Positions 11,950 through 26,300 of a stretch of 64,000 nt of DNA are shown here, in pieces. The stretch's first letter is position 1. Each line of letters opens with the position of its first letter. The position numbers were made by a program, and so were the translations under genes. The notes beneath the pieces are model-generated. The model had not been told where the DNA came from and did not search any database. It saw only the letters and a list, made by a program, of their open reading frames with translations. Source of the DNA: Phoenix dactylifera (taxonomy: Eukaryota; Streptophyta; Magnoliopsida; Arecales; Arecaceae); the NCBI RefSeq assembly GCF_009389715.1, contig NW_024067666.1, forward strand, positions 661,001-725,000, in the 5' to 3' direction.

Positions 11950-13540
11950 ATTCATCAGCTCCTCCCAGTATCCAGCGGGTGACCCGGGTTCGACCCCAGC
12001 CTCCCACATCCTTCCATATCAGCCTATCTCCCCCACAGCGATCTCCAGCTTCATCCCGTGCGAAAACAGGGGAGAAGAAAGGATCCCGTGCCCGTCCGCC
12101 TCTTCCACGTCAAAGCGTCTCCTCCCTTCCGTTTCAGCATCCCGCGGTGCCCAAGATTCCGTGATCCCAGCAACCCGGACGATCGCCTCATCCCAGCGAT
12201 CCCGCGTCCGTTCCTTCCGTGGTCCAAAGAAGGAAGTCGTCCGGAGCAATCCAGCCATTCTCCTAACCCCCTCCGCATTCCAGCCGCAACCAATCTTTTC
12301 CGTGATCAACGTCTTCAGCATCCCATGCCGAAATCTTAGCATCCAGCATCCCAGCTCCTTCCGGATCGGCGTCCGTCTGCAGCTCCTCCCAACACCCACG
12401 GAGTCTTTCCTGTTTCTCGCCATCAAGGAGCCGCTCCAGCCCCGCATCCAAGGATCACACGTCCTTCTCTCAGCCTCTCAACATCCCGTGATGCTTCCCA
12501 GTGATTCCGCGAGCAATCCTCCACGATTGGAAGCCATGATTCCAGATCAGCCTTCTCCGCATCCCTCTTTTCCCGAGTCCGCCTCCCAGTAGCCCAAGAT
12601 TCCATCAGCATCCCGTGATCCCAGCTCATCCGGATCGTCTCCTCCAGTGATCTCATCTGCAATCACCCGTGATTCAGCCATCCGTGAATCACCTCCTCCA
12701 CGAGCATCCGTTACACCTCCATCAGGGGATTCATCGCTGGCTGGAAGGGGTGGGAAAGATCCATATAAAAGGGGGAGAGGCCATCGGCTGAGGGGAGGTG
12801 GAGCTCTGGTTCAAAAGAAAAGAGAGAAGGGGGAGTTCTCAGTTGGGGCCAAGAAACAGGGGAGCACTATTTTTGAAAGAAAGAAAAAAAAAAAAAAAAA
12901 GAGGCATGGGTCTCACCGAGAGGGAGAAGTTTTCTGTTTGATTTTTTTTTTTACTTCTTTTTTTTCTTTTTATTTACAGAAGAAAAGAAACATTAGGCTT
13001 TATTTTCATTTTTACTTTTTGTAATCATTTCTTTTTATGAAATCCATCAATTTTCTTTCATGCAATCCGTGTTCTAGGTTCAGTTTAATTTCTACTTTTA
13101 TGCAATCTATTAATTTTTCTTTTATGCAATCCATGTCTAAGCTTTAATTTAATATTCTGCAATTTATTTTTATGTGTTCTGAAATTTTTAGTTTTAAGAT
13201 AACTCTAAAATTTTTCTTTGTTGTTTGATTTGCAGTTTTCATTTATATTCTGTCTTTAGAAATCGACCCCTATTCTGCATCAAATTTCAATTGCAAAGTT
13301 TCTTTCTTCCTTTTGTTTATTTTTAATAGAAAACTAGCTCTGGTTGGTTAGAGATTAATCAAATATCCTCAAAGAATTGTTTTAAAAAAAAAGAAAAAAA
13401 TATATATTGCCATAAATCTTAATGGAGTTTATATTCTTTATTTGTGTGCTCCAACCGCCTTCTGTGGATCGACCTCCTACAACCACTATTCATCGAATAG
13501 AGGATGGTAAGAGTAAAAAAATAATATTTGTTTGTTGGTT
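11950..13540 (+). mobile_element. Possible old LTR (Ty3/gypsy-like), uncertain
   Basis: This block differs sharply in composition from its AT-rich flanks: GC-rich from 11950 to about 12860, then A- and T-rich. It has a TATA-like catataaaagg at 12762-12772 followed by a purine-rich leader. It ends with tggatcgacctcctacaacc near 13465, a style often seen near the 3' end of plant gypsy LTRs. No primer-binding site, polyprotein, partner LTR or target duplication was found, so the class and the borders are guesses. Alternatives are a decayed gene promoter with first exon, or other single-copy DNA. The open frames at 12019-12662 on both strands have no recognisable domains. Confidence 0.3.
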
Positions 13541-14369
13541 AGAATTTTGACAACGACATCCTTTTTAAGTCATCCTCAGGTCTACAAAAGAATAGCCGAC
13601 AACACCGGGTCTAAGAACCTCAAACCTAGACCTTTACATATTATGGGGCAAGCTTGGGTTTATTTTTACAAGCCAAACCATGATCTCTCCGACTTTTGTA
13701 AAGTCCCTATTTTCCATCTGAAATTGCAAAGAATCAGAAGTCTCTCAAGTTCCACACTATAGAATCCTTATTTCCAATGTTGTACTATAGAATCCTTATT
13801 TGAAATATTGTGGGTTTCCACCATAGACCCACTATTACATCAAGAAGATGAGAATGAGATATGAGAAAAGAGAAAAAGAGGCAGATATAGAATCAAGAGG
13901 AAAGAAATGATGGAGATAAAAGAATATGAGGCGAAGAGAGGAAGAATCAAGAGAAAAGAAAGAGAAAATGGAAATGTGCTCGACACTTTTCCAACAAGCT
14001 CAAGGCTTGGACTTCGCGAATAATGATTTGGGTAAATAGATTGACGTGAATTGATTATTAAATTGATTAAATCTAGAAGCTGAATCTGATTTGTTTAATA
14101 AACATGTCAATGGATTAAACTTATTTAGTCTAAATCTAGTCCTAGCTAGTGGTCAGATCTTAATTTGCCACCTCTAAAATAAGCATCCATATTTAGATGT
14201 CGACATATTATTTGCCGATATTAGGTGACTGTGGGCTGGCCTCTTCTTATTACACGGCGTCTCTATTTGCCGTTTCAACTCGGAGGGCCTCGACTTTCAC
14301 TCGCATCGCGGAGGCGAGAGCTCTCTCCTCTCTCCGAATCGCCGACCCCCGCGTTCGCGCGGTTCCGCC
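13541..14369 (+). promoter_or_regulatory. Upstream region and 5' leader of the gamma-COP gene
   Basis: No other gene is visible. The last roughly 100 bases before the ATG at 14370 turn GC-rich and pyrimidine-rich (ctctctcctctctccg), typical of a plant housekeeping 5' leader. I see no clear TATA box at the expected distance. 13830-13980 is an A/G-rich run. Confidence 0.4.
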
Positions 14370-17300
14370 ATGGCCGAGCCTCTCGTGAAGAAGGATGACG
14401 ATCGGGACGACGAAGGTTGGTTTCCAAACCCTAGAACCTCCCCTCCTTTTGCCGATCTCTGTTCTCGAATCGATTTCGCCGTTGAATTCGTTTCTTCGAG
14501 GTTCTCAAGTGCTAGATCTCTCAGATCCATAGCTTCGGATTCAGATCCGTAGATCTTGGATCTGAAATCCCGGAAATTGATCTGGTAATGAGTACGAGAC
14601 CTCTCGTTTCTATTGTCGGATTGATGCAAATGTTGGATTTATTCGTGTTATGAGTGCGAGATTAGATTTCTTCTTGTCAATTCTCTTGTAATGTAGAGAT
14701 TATTGCCTCCGGATCTGAGGCGTCTGAGGCAAGATCCCTATTTGTCGAGGATAATTTTGTCTTTTTATTGAAAACTTGTGGTTTTGAAAAGTAATAATGG
14801 TGTTATTGTTGTTCTGCCATCGTGTGTAGCAGATTACTCTCCGTTTATGGGTATTGAGAAGGGTGCAGTCCTTCAAGAAGCTAGGGTCTTTAACGATCCT
14901 CAGCTAGATGCCAGAAGATGCTCACAGGTTAATAAGCTACAAACTTCTTGATCAATGATTTAATTCTATATATCTACAATTTTGTTATACGTGGGCGTAT
15001 TTTTATAACTGAGCTGTTTGATTTTTTGTAATGTAAAGGTCATCACAAAGCTCCTGTATTTGCTAAATCAAGGAGAAACTTTTACCAAGGTAAGCTCTTG
15101 ATGCTATATCTCTCTTTCTGCAACTATGTTGGTTTGTTTGGATTGCTGACAGATTCATGTTTGAGATATTGTGGACTTTTCTCATAAAAAAATTGCAGAT
15201 TGAAGCCACGGAAGTATTTTTTGCTGTGACAAAACTATTCCAATCCAAGGATACTGGGTTGAGGAGAATGGTTTATTTGATGATTAAGGAGCTTTCCCCA
15301 TCTGCAGATGAGGTTGGACGTATAGATTCTAAATGCTTGAATTTCTATGTCTAACATTTATATGATAATTTGGTATTGACTAAGTTCCTTGTACGTGGAA
15401 GGTTATAATTGTCACAAGTTCATTGATGAAAGACATGAATAGCAAGACCGATATGTATAGAGCCAATGCTATACGTGTTCTTTGTAGAATTACTGATGGC
15501 ACCCTTCTTACCCAAATAGAGAGATACTTGAAGCAAGCCATTGTTGACAAGAACCCTGTTGTTGCCAGTGCCGCTCTTGTTAGTGGTATTCACTTACTTC
15601 AGGTACTATGGTGTGTTTACTGGTCATGAGTGATAAGTTTGTTGCCTGAAGAAACTTCTTACTTTTATTCCTTTTACAAACAGACAAATCCAGAAATTGT
15701 GAAAAGATGGAGCAATGAGGTACAGGAAGCTGTCCAGTCAAGAGCTGCTCTTGTACAATTTCATGCATTGGCTCTTCTTCACCAGGTGCAGTGAATTTTT
15801 TCTATCTGTTGCCTTGATCAAGTTGCAAAAAACTTCTAGATCTTCACTATCTTGTTGTAACCTTTGAACAAAAACGTTCTCGAGGAATTTCAGAAGAGTT
15901 TGATTTGCAAGAATGATGATATTATTTATTTTGAATCTTATTCACTGATATTCTGAAATCGCCAACGGTTGTAAGGGTGGATAGCTTCAAGACATGTACC
16001 AAGATTCAAGACTGCAAGAATAAAATAAGAGTTATTTTTTTGGGTTTTAAGATCTTATTTTTCTGTGGCAAAGGTATAACCTTATGACATACTATAGGGG
16101 TTTTCAGATGGATTTGAAATCTGTCAAGAATGTTATAAGAAGGATCTATCAATGATATTTGGGTGAAAAATCACCTTGTGCTGTGGTTTAAAGGGGATGA
16201 GCAACTCTCACCATTGTAGTTAAGACCTGATGAGCAATTTAAAGAAAGTGATGTTTCTTATTACAATTCAAACATTAAATTTAAAGCATATATGATAAGC
16301 ATATATGTTTATAGAAAACTTAAATTCATTTTTTTTTTGCATGTTTGGAAGTGAGTTCCGATTTCACATAATTTTTTGTTATTTATGGCACACATTATCT
16401 GATAAGCATATATGTTTATAGAAAACTTAAATTTGAAAAAATAGTTTTGTCTTAGATATGAAGTTAATTCACTCATGACCCCATGTCTTCAAAAGCTTTG
16501 GGTATTGTGGGAGGGGTAGGGTGGGCAAACATGTCTTCAGAACACAGCTATAGATATTGGAATCTTCAATGCTGGAACTTGATATTTTTCTGTTTCTGAT
16601 GGTAGATTTATTTTATGGAGAGCTGAATGACTAAATCATGTACAAGTACGTCCAGTTTTAGAGAGGTAACCAGGAGCAAGTTGGAAAAAAAGAAATTTGA
16701 GAAGCTTTTGTTGACAGAGGATTTAGCCTTAATAGGGTTTATTTCTGCAGAGGATTTTAGCCTTATTCTCGGAAGGAAAGCATCTTGGGTATATCTGAGA
16801 AATATCTGGTCTTTTTTTTTTCAATTTTGAAAAATGATATACTCGAAATAAGTATGCGACATGTATTCTAGATGTGTTGAACATGTATGCTAAAATTATC
16901 CAGCAGGTATTGATATCTGATATGTATCTGATGTGGACATGTACCTGATTTCTTCAAGTATTGGTAGCTTAGAAGTATCCATGTGATGCTTCCTTGAAGA
17001 CTAGAGTTTTCCATTACGTTCATGCTAGATAATGAATGCCAAACCCTATAAATATGAGTAGCTTTACTTGGAACTTGTTTCCTAGTATTATAATCAAGAG
17101 GGGATTTTCTCCCTAAGCTTCTCTTATTGCCTCTTCTTGTGCTCCCAATTCATGGATCTCTATCTAGATCTCTTTGCAGTTGATTTCTTGATCCTTTTTG
17201 CAAGACATGCCTTTATTAATTTTAGAGTCTAAATGATCTTGAAAACTATGAGCAGGATACTTCATGTATAACAGGATCAGAGCTCCCATCAATCTATAAC

Positions 17301-20300
17301 TTTCACCTTGTAATTTGCTTCTTCTGAGTACTGATTCTGTATGCATACATATTTTTCAATACTCTGAGATTGAAAAGCTAAAGAGAAATAGCGCAACAGA
17401 TGGTCTCTTGGCATGCTATAGTTGGATTTTGTGCAGTGAAGATTCTTATCTGAAATGAAGGGGAGACCATTTTAAAGAGGGAAAATGAGAAAATTTGTTA
17501 ACTCATCCTGTTGCTTGCTCTTTGACCTCTTTTACCCTTCTAATACGAATCCATCATCTAGTTGGTTTTGATGTAAGGCATGCTTTATGCTGGATTGATT
17601 CCAAAATTTCATTTAGTAATTACTGGGCGGACTGCATTTTGTTTGTTTCTTTAATATTCATGCCTTGCAGATTCCTTAACACTACTTTCATTAAATATTC
17701 ATACAAAAATACATGTATCTCTTAGTTTGTTACCCAAGCTCTGCTTAGTGTTTCCATGCTATGACTTTGCTAAATCTATGTTTGTCAGTGTTATGGTTAA
17801 GTTGTTACATGGCAATTCATGGGGAGATTGTAATAAAACAAACTTGGGGGCCACAAATTGTTAGAAATACATCACTTGTTGAGCATTCTGAGAAATAGGA
17901 CCTTTTGGACGCACATATGAATTGCAGATTTTTTTCCAAACTGGCAGATACGGCAAAATGACCGCTTGGCTGTTAGCAAGCTTGTGACGAGCTTGACTAG
18001 AGGGTCTGTCCGCTCACCCCTAGCCCAGTGCCTTCTAATTCGCTATACTAGCCAGGTAATTGTCTTTTACTTCAATAATATTAAAGCATACATGATATAA
18101 GGGAAACTAACGAGCATATCTTCAGGTTATTCGAGAGTCAAGTGTGAATACACAAACAGGGGAACGTCCTTTTTTGGATTTTCTTGAATCCTGTTTGCGA
18201 CACAAAGCAGAAATGGTGATACTTGAAGCTGCAAGAGCAATAACAGAGCTGAGTGGTGTGACCAGTCGAGAGTTGACACCTGCAATCACTGTTTTACAGT
18301 TATTTTTGAGTTCATCCAAACCAGTCCTTCGTTTTGCTGCTGTTCGCACTCTAAATAAGGTTGGTTCTCAATGTTTTTCCCTAAAAGCGAACCTCATTAT
18401 ACCCTTCTGTTATATTGCGTAGATTCAAGAAGGAATTGTTTTTTGTCTCTTTTTAGTAAGTCAAGTATATGCAAACATTACTTGCAATTAGGCAAGAGAT
18501 GCACATGCCATATGGATTTCCTCTTAACAAAACTATTCAATTGCCCCCAATGTTCTGTCCTCATAATGGAATTTCCAACTAGTTATGAGTTTGTTTTACA
18601 AAAAAAAGAATACTCAAGGACTTTCATGAAGAAACTCATATTTAATGTGCAGGTATCCTTTTCAAATCTAGATTATCAGTATATGGTCAAGACCCCAATG
18701 TGGTTTGATGTTTCTATAACTTTTGCCTTAGCAAGTGATGTGCGATTAAACCATGTGACCATTTAGACAGTCATTCATAAGTGTTCTGCAACTGACTTAT
18801 AAAATACTTTGACTTTACACATATGCAAACAATTAGATATCTGTAATTCTCAATTAATGAAGACAACTACTATATTACTCATTCGGAATTTTTATTTCAT
18901 CCCCTTACCTCCTTTTCAAATGAACCATCACTGAGATGTAGTTAGTAACTTATTCCTCACTTTCATTTTTATGCAGTACAAAATAAAATTACTTTGGTTA
19001 GTGAAATTGCAAAACTATCACAACTAGATATCCCTAGCTGTTTGTCTGGGTTGTATATCTGTTCAATTTATCAACATTTTCTAATTTGATATGTCATGCT
19101 GTTACTCTAATGATATTTTTCAGGTTGCTATGACACATCCTCTGGCAGTTACCAATTGTAATATTGACATGGAAAGCTTAATCTCTGATCAAAACAGGAG
19201 CATTGCTACTCTTGCTATAACGACACTCCTAAAAACTGGCAATGAATCAAGTGTAGATCGCTTGATGAAACAAATAACCAATTTCATGTCAGATATTGCT
19301 GATGAGTTCAAGATTGTCGTTGTGGAAGCTATACGATCTTTGTGCCTGAAGTTTCCTCTTAAGTATCGTTCATTGTATGTATCCTCAATTTGTACAAGCT
19401 TAGGATTTTTTCTTATTTTTAAGGACAATATGATTAATCATTTACTATTCTAATATCTTATCCAGGATGAACTTCTTAAGCAGCATTCTTAGAGAAGAAG
19501 GAGGTTTTGAATATAAGAAAGCAATTGTTGATTCTATAGTTATCCTCATCAAAGATATACCAGAAGCTAAAGAAGGTGGCTTGTTTCATCTATGTGAATT
19601 TATTGAGGATTGTGAATTCACATATTTGTCAACTCAGGTAACTATTATTTAATTCATCTTTCTTTTCTTATTGGGACAAATTAAGCTGCTAGAGTTTCCC
19701 GTTTGACTGCACCATCATTTGTGTCCTCAGAATGGATACATTATAGTTGCATGTCCTAAGTTATAAGATAAAATTGAAGGCTAGACTCCATAATCAAAAC
19801 AAGAAATGCCTCCAAGACATTTATGCATTGTTCATGTTGGAGGTGCAAAATGGAAGCAAGGAACAATCATCGCTGTATCAAATTTACTGAGCTTAGGATT
19901 GAAGAGGAGTTTAACATGGAAGCTTGCAACTAGAAGCGACAGCTTTTGAGCTTTCAACAGGGCAATGATTTTGTATAATATAATCTTGCTCCTTGATGCT
20001 TTTAGCATATGATGAATGCAATGAGGGTTGTTTATCGGTTGCATGAGCTTAAACCATAAAATATGTTAACCTTCCTACTTGTGAGTTGGTTCTTTCAGTG
20101 TTTTAAAAAGCGGCTGCTGTATGCAGGTGGTCAAGGGACCATGTAGTGCTTATACGATATGCTGGCTGCATATGTGTGCATATTGTGGTTACTTTTTTTA
20201 ATTATTTAAAACAAATATAATATGCTAAGTACAATAAAAACAATAATCATGAAAATATTTTTTTTATGGATGGATGATAACAAAACAATGACAACTAACA

Positions 20301-23300
20301 AGAGCTTATTACTCAATATCTAACACTAATTATAACATAATCAACATTTTAACACTATTAATGTCCATATCAAGTCCGCCTAAGACCCCTATCAAACCTA
20401 ACCATCAACTTCAACCTACTTCATCTACATGAGCCCAAATAAGAGTGGGCTGTATATGTGGCTCCAAAAATGTCAAATGGGCTCATATATGCAGCTATAC
20501 GATACTAAGCAGGCTAGTTATACAGTGGTGCGATGCTAAGTTGACTATTTTTTTGGACCATAACCGTACAGAGTACTGCATATGGGCAATGTGGTATAAG
20601 GTCCCGTTTGGAGAAGCTTTTGGAGGACCAAAATGCACTTTCTGGCTTTCCAAATGCACTTTTGGATGAAAAAGGGTGTTTGGTAAAAATTTCGAAAAGC
20701 TGTTTTAGCTTTTCCAGAAAGCTAAAAATAGTTTTTTGGAAGAAGTTTCATTTTGGAGCTTTCCGAAAAAGCTGTTTTGAGCTTTGTCGGAAAGCTATTT
20801 TTTGACCAAAATACCATAATAAAATATAACAATTACATACTTTGTTCCTTTATAAACTTAAAAATCTGCCGGATCCCTATCAAAGAACTCTAGCCATGGA
20901 TCAAACTCCCTTCCATGCAAAAAAAGATATTCTTGTTTTCTATTATTATTTTATACCTTTGTTATTGTATTATACTATAAATATAATATTATATTACATT
21001 ATATCATAATAAAATAATATGTTTTAAATAATTTAATATTATGTTATATTATGAAAAATTAATGTACGCTAATAATTATAATATTTTGTACCTTTATTAT
21101 TATATTATACTATAAATATAATATTATAGTATATTATATCATAATACATTGATATGTTATGTTAAATAATTTAATATTATATTAAATTATTATGCTATAG
21201 TATACAATGTTATATTACTATATTATAATAATATTATATTACATTACAGTAATATTATACTATATCATATCTTTATATATTAATATATGCTATATTTTAA
21301 TATGCTTTGTTGTATAATACTATGCAATATCTTTTATGGTAATTTTATCATACACAAGTACTTTCTCAATTTAGTTACCAAACACATGTTAAAGTGCTAC
21401 AACACTTTAGAAATGTAGTTACCAAACAGCAAACAACTTTTTATAAAAGCTCTACTTCCAAACGCTCTACTGCCAACAGCTCCCCCAAACAGGGCCTAAG
21501 CCTATTCCACGAAAATCAGGGGATATCCTGCGCCACATTATAAGCTTCTATTATAAGGCGTTTGGCAAGAATTTATGGGGATATCCTCCCACTTATTCTG
21601 CAACAAAATACCCCCTAACAAATTATAAGTTGATTCATATAGCCAAATTTTTTATGGTTAAGATTGAGGCTATTCTTATGGTGTTATATGCTACTTATTC
21701 TGTCAGAAGAAGAATTATTATGGATCTCTGCATATATGGGTATCAGAATTAAAATTCTAATATAGAAACGACCAGCTTTGATGCTAATTGGTGTTTATAT
21801 ATTGCCACTGATTTGTTTAGTTGACTTGCTGATTGACTTTTGTGATAAAATGTTACTTTAGATTCTTCACTTTTTGGGAAATGAAGGGCCAAAGACATCA
21901 GATCCTAGTAAATATATTCGCTACATTTACAATCGGGTTATACTTGAAAATGCAACCATTCGGGCTAGTGCCGTGAGTACATTGGCGAAATTTGGTGCTT
22001 TGATTGATTCATTGAAGGTGCTGTGCTGCTCCAAATTCTTTTCCCTATTTAATTGGAAGTTTCTATTTAAATTCCTTCCCCCTTTATTTGCAAGTTTCTT
22101 CAGCTGATGATCAGCTACTCATGCATGTTGTATCTGTTGTGAATGTCTTTTGCAGCCTCGCATATTTGTTCTTTTGAGGCGTTGCCTTTATGATAGTGAT
22201 GATGAGGTAAGCTTAAATGTATGAGGTACCTCATTTCCTCTTCAAAATCATGAATTTGCTGCATGATTTCATTGGTAAGCTTGTGGCATCCAAATTTATC
22301 AAGGGAACCTCTTTCAATCTTCATTGTCATCCAACTGAATATCACATTTATTTTATGAATAGACTTGATCCAATTGCATAGTATAGAAGGCAGCTTAGAC
22401 AGAATTCTACCATTTCTGAAAGAGATATTTGTTATGCATATCAGATTTTCTGTCTACTATATCTGCCATGAAGATCCATCTTCCATTTGATCTTAAATTG
22501 CCCCGTTTCATGGATTAGCATGCATATGTAGAAACCCTTGTTAGGCACAATAATTGTGAAGGATCCATGAAGCTGAGCTCCATAACTATGGGACAAATCT
22601 GATTCATAAAGATTTCCATCATGACTCATGTTCATAGTCTTTATGTATAAAGTTTTTATTTCTAAAGTAGTGGTTTAAATGATTTTCATTTTCTTCTACT
22701 TGATTACCATAGGTTCGTGATCGTGCAACACTTTATCTTAATATGCTTGGAGGTGACGGTTTGGTTGGTGAAACTGACAAAGATGTCAAGGAATTCCTCT
22801 TTGGCTCGTTGGATGTGCCTCTTGTCAATTTGGAAACAAGTTTACGGAATTACGTAAGTATCCTATGAAACTTGATATTTATTGGTCTGCCATCACCTCA
22901 TATTTCTTTCATTGAAAAACAGGAAGCTTCTGAAGAACCTTTTGATATCTCTACTGTGCCAAAGGAAGTTAAGTCACAACCTCATGCTGAGAAAAAGGCT
23001 CCAGGTAAAAAGCCTAGTGGTTTAGGGGCTCCTTCCAGTGGTCCAACATCGGCTGGTGATGCATTTGAAAAGCTTCTTTCGGCCATTCCTGAGTTTTCTG
23101 GCTTTGGGAAACTCTTCAAGGTTAGCGCCCCGCTCCCCCCCTCTTCTCAAAAAAAGAAGAAGCCCTTTTCCATTTTCCCCTCCTACAGCAAGTTAATGCC
23201 ATTCGGATTAAGATGTCTATTGCTACTGAATATTTTGTCCTTTTTACTCAGTCATCCGCACCTGTGGAGCTGACAGAAGCTGAAACAGAATATGCGGTTA

Positions 23301-26300
23301 ATGTTGTCAAGCACATTTATGATGGGCATGTTGTATTCCAGTACAACTGTACAAACACCATTCCCGAGCAGCTACTTGAAAATGTAAGAGACAGTTTACA
23401 TAATAAGTATTGCTTGTATAATGACTTTGTGAATTCTTTTCATTATTTTCCATTTTGGCAATGTTCCTAGGTCACTGTCTTTGTTGATGCTTCTGAAGCT
23501 GAGGAATTTTCAGAAGTTGCATCGAAGCCTCTTAAAACCTTGCCCTATGATTCGCCAGGGCAGAGTTTTGTAGCTTTTGAAAAGCCAGAAGGTGTTCCTG
23601 CTGTGGGAAAGTTTTCAAACTTGTTAAAATTCATTGTCAAAGAGGTATGTCTAGAATATTGAAGATTGCATTGTTTTACTGTATCTTTTTCCACTATTTT
23701 TATGCCAAGATGTCTGATGAAAATAAACTTGGTGATAGAAAGTTTATACAGCTGCAAGTGTTAGTTGTATTTCATCACTAGCTCAGCCTCTTAATCAAAA
23801 AGGAATGGAAGAGACACAGATGCATTTTTAGTTTATTTTCTCTTCCTAATGTTGGCAAAGACGCGGTCTCCTTATGAGATTGAATAATAGGTCTAATCCT
23901 GCTTGTATTTTGCTAGAAGTCAACATCAATCTAGGCTTCAAACTCTAGGTGGTATTCTGTTACCAAAGAGACTTAGTTCTAGTTTTTATGGTTTGAAAAT
24001 ATTCATTGTTAATTTTTCAATAAATGAGAAACTTTTACTTTCTGGGGTAAATATGAGGGCATTTTGCAGGTTTCTATTTTTTCTTTTCCTCAAAATTTTT
24101 AAACCTGTCATCTGTCCTTAGATGAACAGCAAGAATTTGGTAGCAAATTCGCAGTTTGCTATTTGTCAAGACTTATGACATTTAGAGCTTGTTTGGATTG
24201 GAAAAAATTTAGTGATATGAGGAGAAAAAAATTTAAGAAAACTTGTTTATATATTTAGCTTATTATATGTTTTGCTAACCTATTCTTGTTTATAATTGTA
24301 TGCATGTTTTCGAAAAAATCCTTTCTCTTGTATACCCTATGTTACATGCCTTATCTCATTGCTTATGGGTGGATTTCTTGTTGGGGTTGGGCATGACCTG
24401 AGTCTAGTATCTACTAGTTTACCTTCTATATGTGAAACTCTTTGAACATTTTCTTGTGTTCTCATTTCATCATTTCTTTCCTTTCTTTTTTTTTTTTGTG
24501 TAAAGGTCTGTAGTAACATTGACACCATGATTTTTTCCCCCATATACTTTGCATTCCCCATATGCAAAGTTTTAAGTCTTTCTGCTTTGCATTTTGATTG
24601 CTTAAGAAATGATTCTTTTCCTCCTGGAAGGAACAGAGGTTTTAAGTGCAGATGAAATCTTGATGTTGGCTTTCAGCTTCGCCACTGGAATCACTTTGCA
24701 TTACTAGGGTCTTGATATGCTTTTGGTGCCAAGCCAAATATGTTATGCCTAGACAGCATTTCTTGTGTAAGTATTGTGGAGGAAGTGATTTTATGTGTAC
24801 GATTGTATCTTGTAATAACTTTCTGCTATGCATTTTGATTGCTTACATATGGCAGAGTAGAAAAATAAGCAATATTTTATCTAAGTCGAAGTTATACACA
24901 CACACACACACACACACTAAAATGAGCGAGGAATGTATCGAATATTTTTTGTCTATCAAATTTACTGACCAAAATACCCTTAGTTTTTAAGCAAAATGTT
25001 ATCTTAAAATCATGTTATCAATGGAACTTTTAGTAAATATAAAAAAATGTGCTTAATTCTTTAGCGAGTATTTTGTTAACATCAAACAGTCATTATCTCT
25101 CCAATCCACCCAGTAATTTCAAGTTTAAACCATGGGACACTAATCTCTCTCTTATCCTAACTTTTCTCCCAACAATTTCATATTTGAATATTTTAGGAAT
25201 ACTCTATCCAATCTGCCAAGCCCATTTGCTATGTTTCCTAGACTTTCTCCCTAATGCTGATTTTGTAAGTTCAATTTATTAATTTCACTTTCCATATTTA
25301 TGTTATATTGAATATTATTTAATAACTTACAATTGTATTCTTATTTTATTTGTTATTTTTTTCTTAAATGTGCATTGTGCGTGCCCGGTTGCTAGTACCC
25401 TGTAAAACCTGCAATTTTATTTTATTTTTTTTCTGAAAGCGCCAAGTGGAAAATTTTCAATTCTAACCTATGTAAAAGGTTCATATATTGAACTTCTTTG
25501 CTAGTTCTTATGCCAATAATTAATGAGAAAAAATGATGAAACAAAATAATTCTTGCACTAGAACTTCTAGTTAAATAGAATAGGATTGTCCCTGACAAAA
25601 AATCAAGAGTGAGAATGCAACCTTACAATTAGTCAGAAAGAAATTAGCCATTTATATGTGGTCTATAAAAATAAACATCTGTTGACGTCCATCTTTTGGC
25701 TTTAAAAGGATTACAAAATTCACCTTGCTCGCATTTTGTCCATCAATCTAAAGCTTGTGGAAATGCATGTTCTCTCCTACATAGGAGGTGAGGGCACTCT
25801 TAAGTTGATTGCAGCTTCTCTTTTTTCTTTGGTAAATGCTAACCATTATATGCGAAACTCAGATTGCTGAAGGTTGGAGCCAACTATGATCCCTTGCTTC
25901 AATCTACACTTTGGTGCATGTCCACTCTCTCTTTGCCTCCACCTATTATCCTACATGGTGCCCAGTCTCCTGAGTAATTGTCTCCTTCAGACACCCACAT
26001 GGTGACATGGATCATCATCCACTTCTTTTCTCATCAATCACCTCCATCTGTTTCAAGGATGTGAATTGACATGGGATATGGTGGATAGATCAGCAGTACG
26101 TACATATGGCTGTTTCAGATGATCTATTTTTCCGAACCTTCCTATGCTGGTGACTATATGGCATAGTACATGGTAAGTGGGGTTGGAGATGAATGACACA
26201 TAGGAAGGTGCGTGGGAGGTCTGTGGAGGCTATAGGATCTTTCTCACTCTCTTATCAACCCTTTTTCTTTCTCTGAATCTACTTTCACCTAGTGCTATAG

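Noticed and set aside
11968..11999. Sequence gacccgggttcgacccc resembling a tRNA T-arm or SINE B box
   Set aside because: No upstream acceptor, D-arm or anticodon arm could be folded around it, and no A box at the right distance.
12019..12662. Overlapping open frames on both strands in a GC-rich block
   Set aside because: No recognisable domain, and open length is explained by GC content; kept only as a possible LTR.
24186..24203. gagcttgtttggattgga, like a MITE end in gamma-COP intron 16
   Set aside because: No matching inverted end found in the intron.
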